A program made the translations under genes and the position numbers. Source: Streptomyces sp. C10-9-1 (GTDB lineage: Bacteria > Actinomycetota > Actinomycetes > Streptomycetales > Streptomycetaceae). Taken from it: DNA of 64,000 nt. The stretch spans positions 180,958-244,957 of the forward strand of contig NZ_JANHKP010000012.1 in the NCBI RefSeq assembly GCF_024497955.1. The letters are read 5' to 3'. Below the pieces are notes generated by a model, which was not told where the DNA came from, made no database searches, and was given only the letters and a program-made list of their open reading frames with translations. This document shows positions 63,486-64,000 of this stretch, in pieces; positions within the stretch are counted from its first letter, which is position 1; every line of letters begins with the position of its first letter.

Positions 63486-64000
63486 ATGACGTCGAGCAGC
63501 CTGTCGGAACTGACCGCCACGGCGGACGAGCGGACGCTGGCGGTCAGCGGCCTCGCCTGCCTGGAACGCTGCCTCCCGGTCCTGGTGGACGACGCGGACG
63601 CGCTCCGTCCGCTGTGGGCCGCCGCTGCCGCCGGGGGTGGCACCTGGGCGGAGCGCCTTGCCGAGGTGCGCGCCGCGATCGGCGAGCCGGGCCCCGGCGA
63701 CGCGTCCGCCGCTCCGGTCCGCCGGATGCTGGACGGCATCCCGGACGACTGGGCCTCCGAGTCCCTGGCGGCCTGGGCCGCCCTCTGCGCCGGTCTGGCC
63801 GTCGACGTCCACCGCGCGGCGGACCCGCTCGGCGACGGCGGGCCGCTCGTGGACGGCGAGCGCCTGCGCCAGACCCAGACCCTCGACGCCCTCGCCCGCG
63901 ACGAGGGCGGCATGGGGCCGCGGGTCGCCCTCGACCTCTCCACGGAGGGGCGCCGCGTCCTGCGGGCCGCACTGTCGCGGAAGGCCCGCGCGGCCGGGGC
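63486..64000 (+). CDS. Hypothetical protein, cut by window edge
   Basis: At least 171 residues are visible, open to the right edge. The sequence is acidic and Ala/Leu-rich, predicted helical, with no signal peptide, and includes D-W-A-S-E-S-L-A-A-W-A-A-L-C. No family is recognised. GGGGAGG lies about 9 nt before the ATG at 63486, supporting this start. A short dyad TCAGCC-AGC-GGCTGA (63405-63419) lies upstream. Confidence 0.6.
   Translation, partial: MTSSSLSELTATADERTLAVSGLACLERCLPVLVDDADALRPLWAAAAAGGGTWAERLAEVRAAIGEPGPGDASAAPVRRMLDGIPDDWASESLAAWAALCAGLAVDVHRAADPLGDGGPLVDGERLRQTQTLDALARDEGGMGPRVALDLSTEGRRVLRAALSRKARAAG

Overview
The window is a piece of the core chromosome of a high-GC actinomycete, almost certainly a Streptomyces. 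It is very GC-rich throughout, has many GTG starts, GTGA/ATGA coupled genes and several genes without a visible Shine-Dalgarno sequence. The gene order sucCD - purNH - folD - mdh - betaine operon - trpS - dacA-like - SCO4848-type gene - sdhCDAB is the order I recall from the S. coelicolor SCO4808-SCO4860 region. I saw no rRNA, tRNA, CRISPR array, insertion sequence or prophage.

Layout. Positions 1-7750 hold a divergent five-gene module: DUF5691 and SWIM zinc-finger genes on the minus strand, and a MoxR-type AAA+ ATPase, DUF5682 and VWA genes on the plus strand. Positions 8084-20815 are housekeeping: succinyl-CoA synthetase (sucCD), a membrane-anchored XRE/sigma-like regulator, a DUF6350 membrane protein, purN-purH, folD with a DUF3017 gene, and malate dehydrogenase. 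Positions 21230-28447 form an osmoprotection operon: betaine aldehyde dehydrogenase, a choline-dehydrogenase-like GMC oxidoreductase, and a glycine-betaine ABC transporter with a fused double permease. Positions 28830-32634 carry small lipoproteins and a MocR-type regulator facing an AhpD-like/ICL-PEPM operon. Positions 32866-42467 look like a surface-glycan or glycolipid locus: epimerase with a zinc-ribbon-like insert, LD-carboxypeptidase, two-component system, polyprenyl-P-type GT2, TIGR04282-like enzyme, methyltransferase, a cytochrome-b/molybdopterin oxidoreductase fusion, and a GT39-like membrane protein.

Positions 42735-44221 encode a glycine-rich lipoprotein and an ATP-grasp ligase, resembling the E. 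coli YgiB-YgiC pair. Then follow ornithine aminotransferase, trpS, a 2H phosphoesterase, a YihY-like protein, a D-Ala-D-Ala carboxypeptidase, an SCO4848-family protein and a metallophosphoesterase. A fragment of an AAA/SMC-like ATPase gene (about 51937-52029) marks a decayed locus. The minus-strand operon 53942-52031 (membrane protein, DCC thiol oxidoreductase, TetR) has a textbook promoter with two identical-arm palindromic operators. A secreted RCC1-repeat protein, sdhCDAB, a degenerate OHCU-decarboxylase-like gene, a GH20 hexosaminidase lipoprotein and a DUF4328 protein complete the window.

Functional links. sucCD, sdhCDAB and mdh together cover three consecutive parts of the TCA cycle. 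purN, purH and folD link one-carbon folate supply to purine synthesis. The most interesting under-described systems are the MoxR/DUF5682/VWA module, the YgiB/YgiC-like peptide-ligase pair, the glycan/molybdopterin cluster, and the self-regulated TetR operon. Many transcription units end in perfect GC-rich hairpins without U-tracts, as is usual for Streptomyces.
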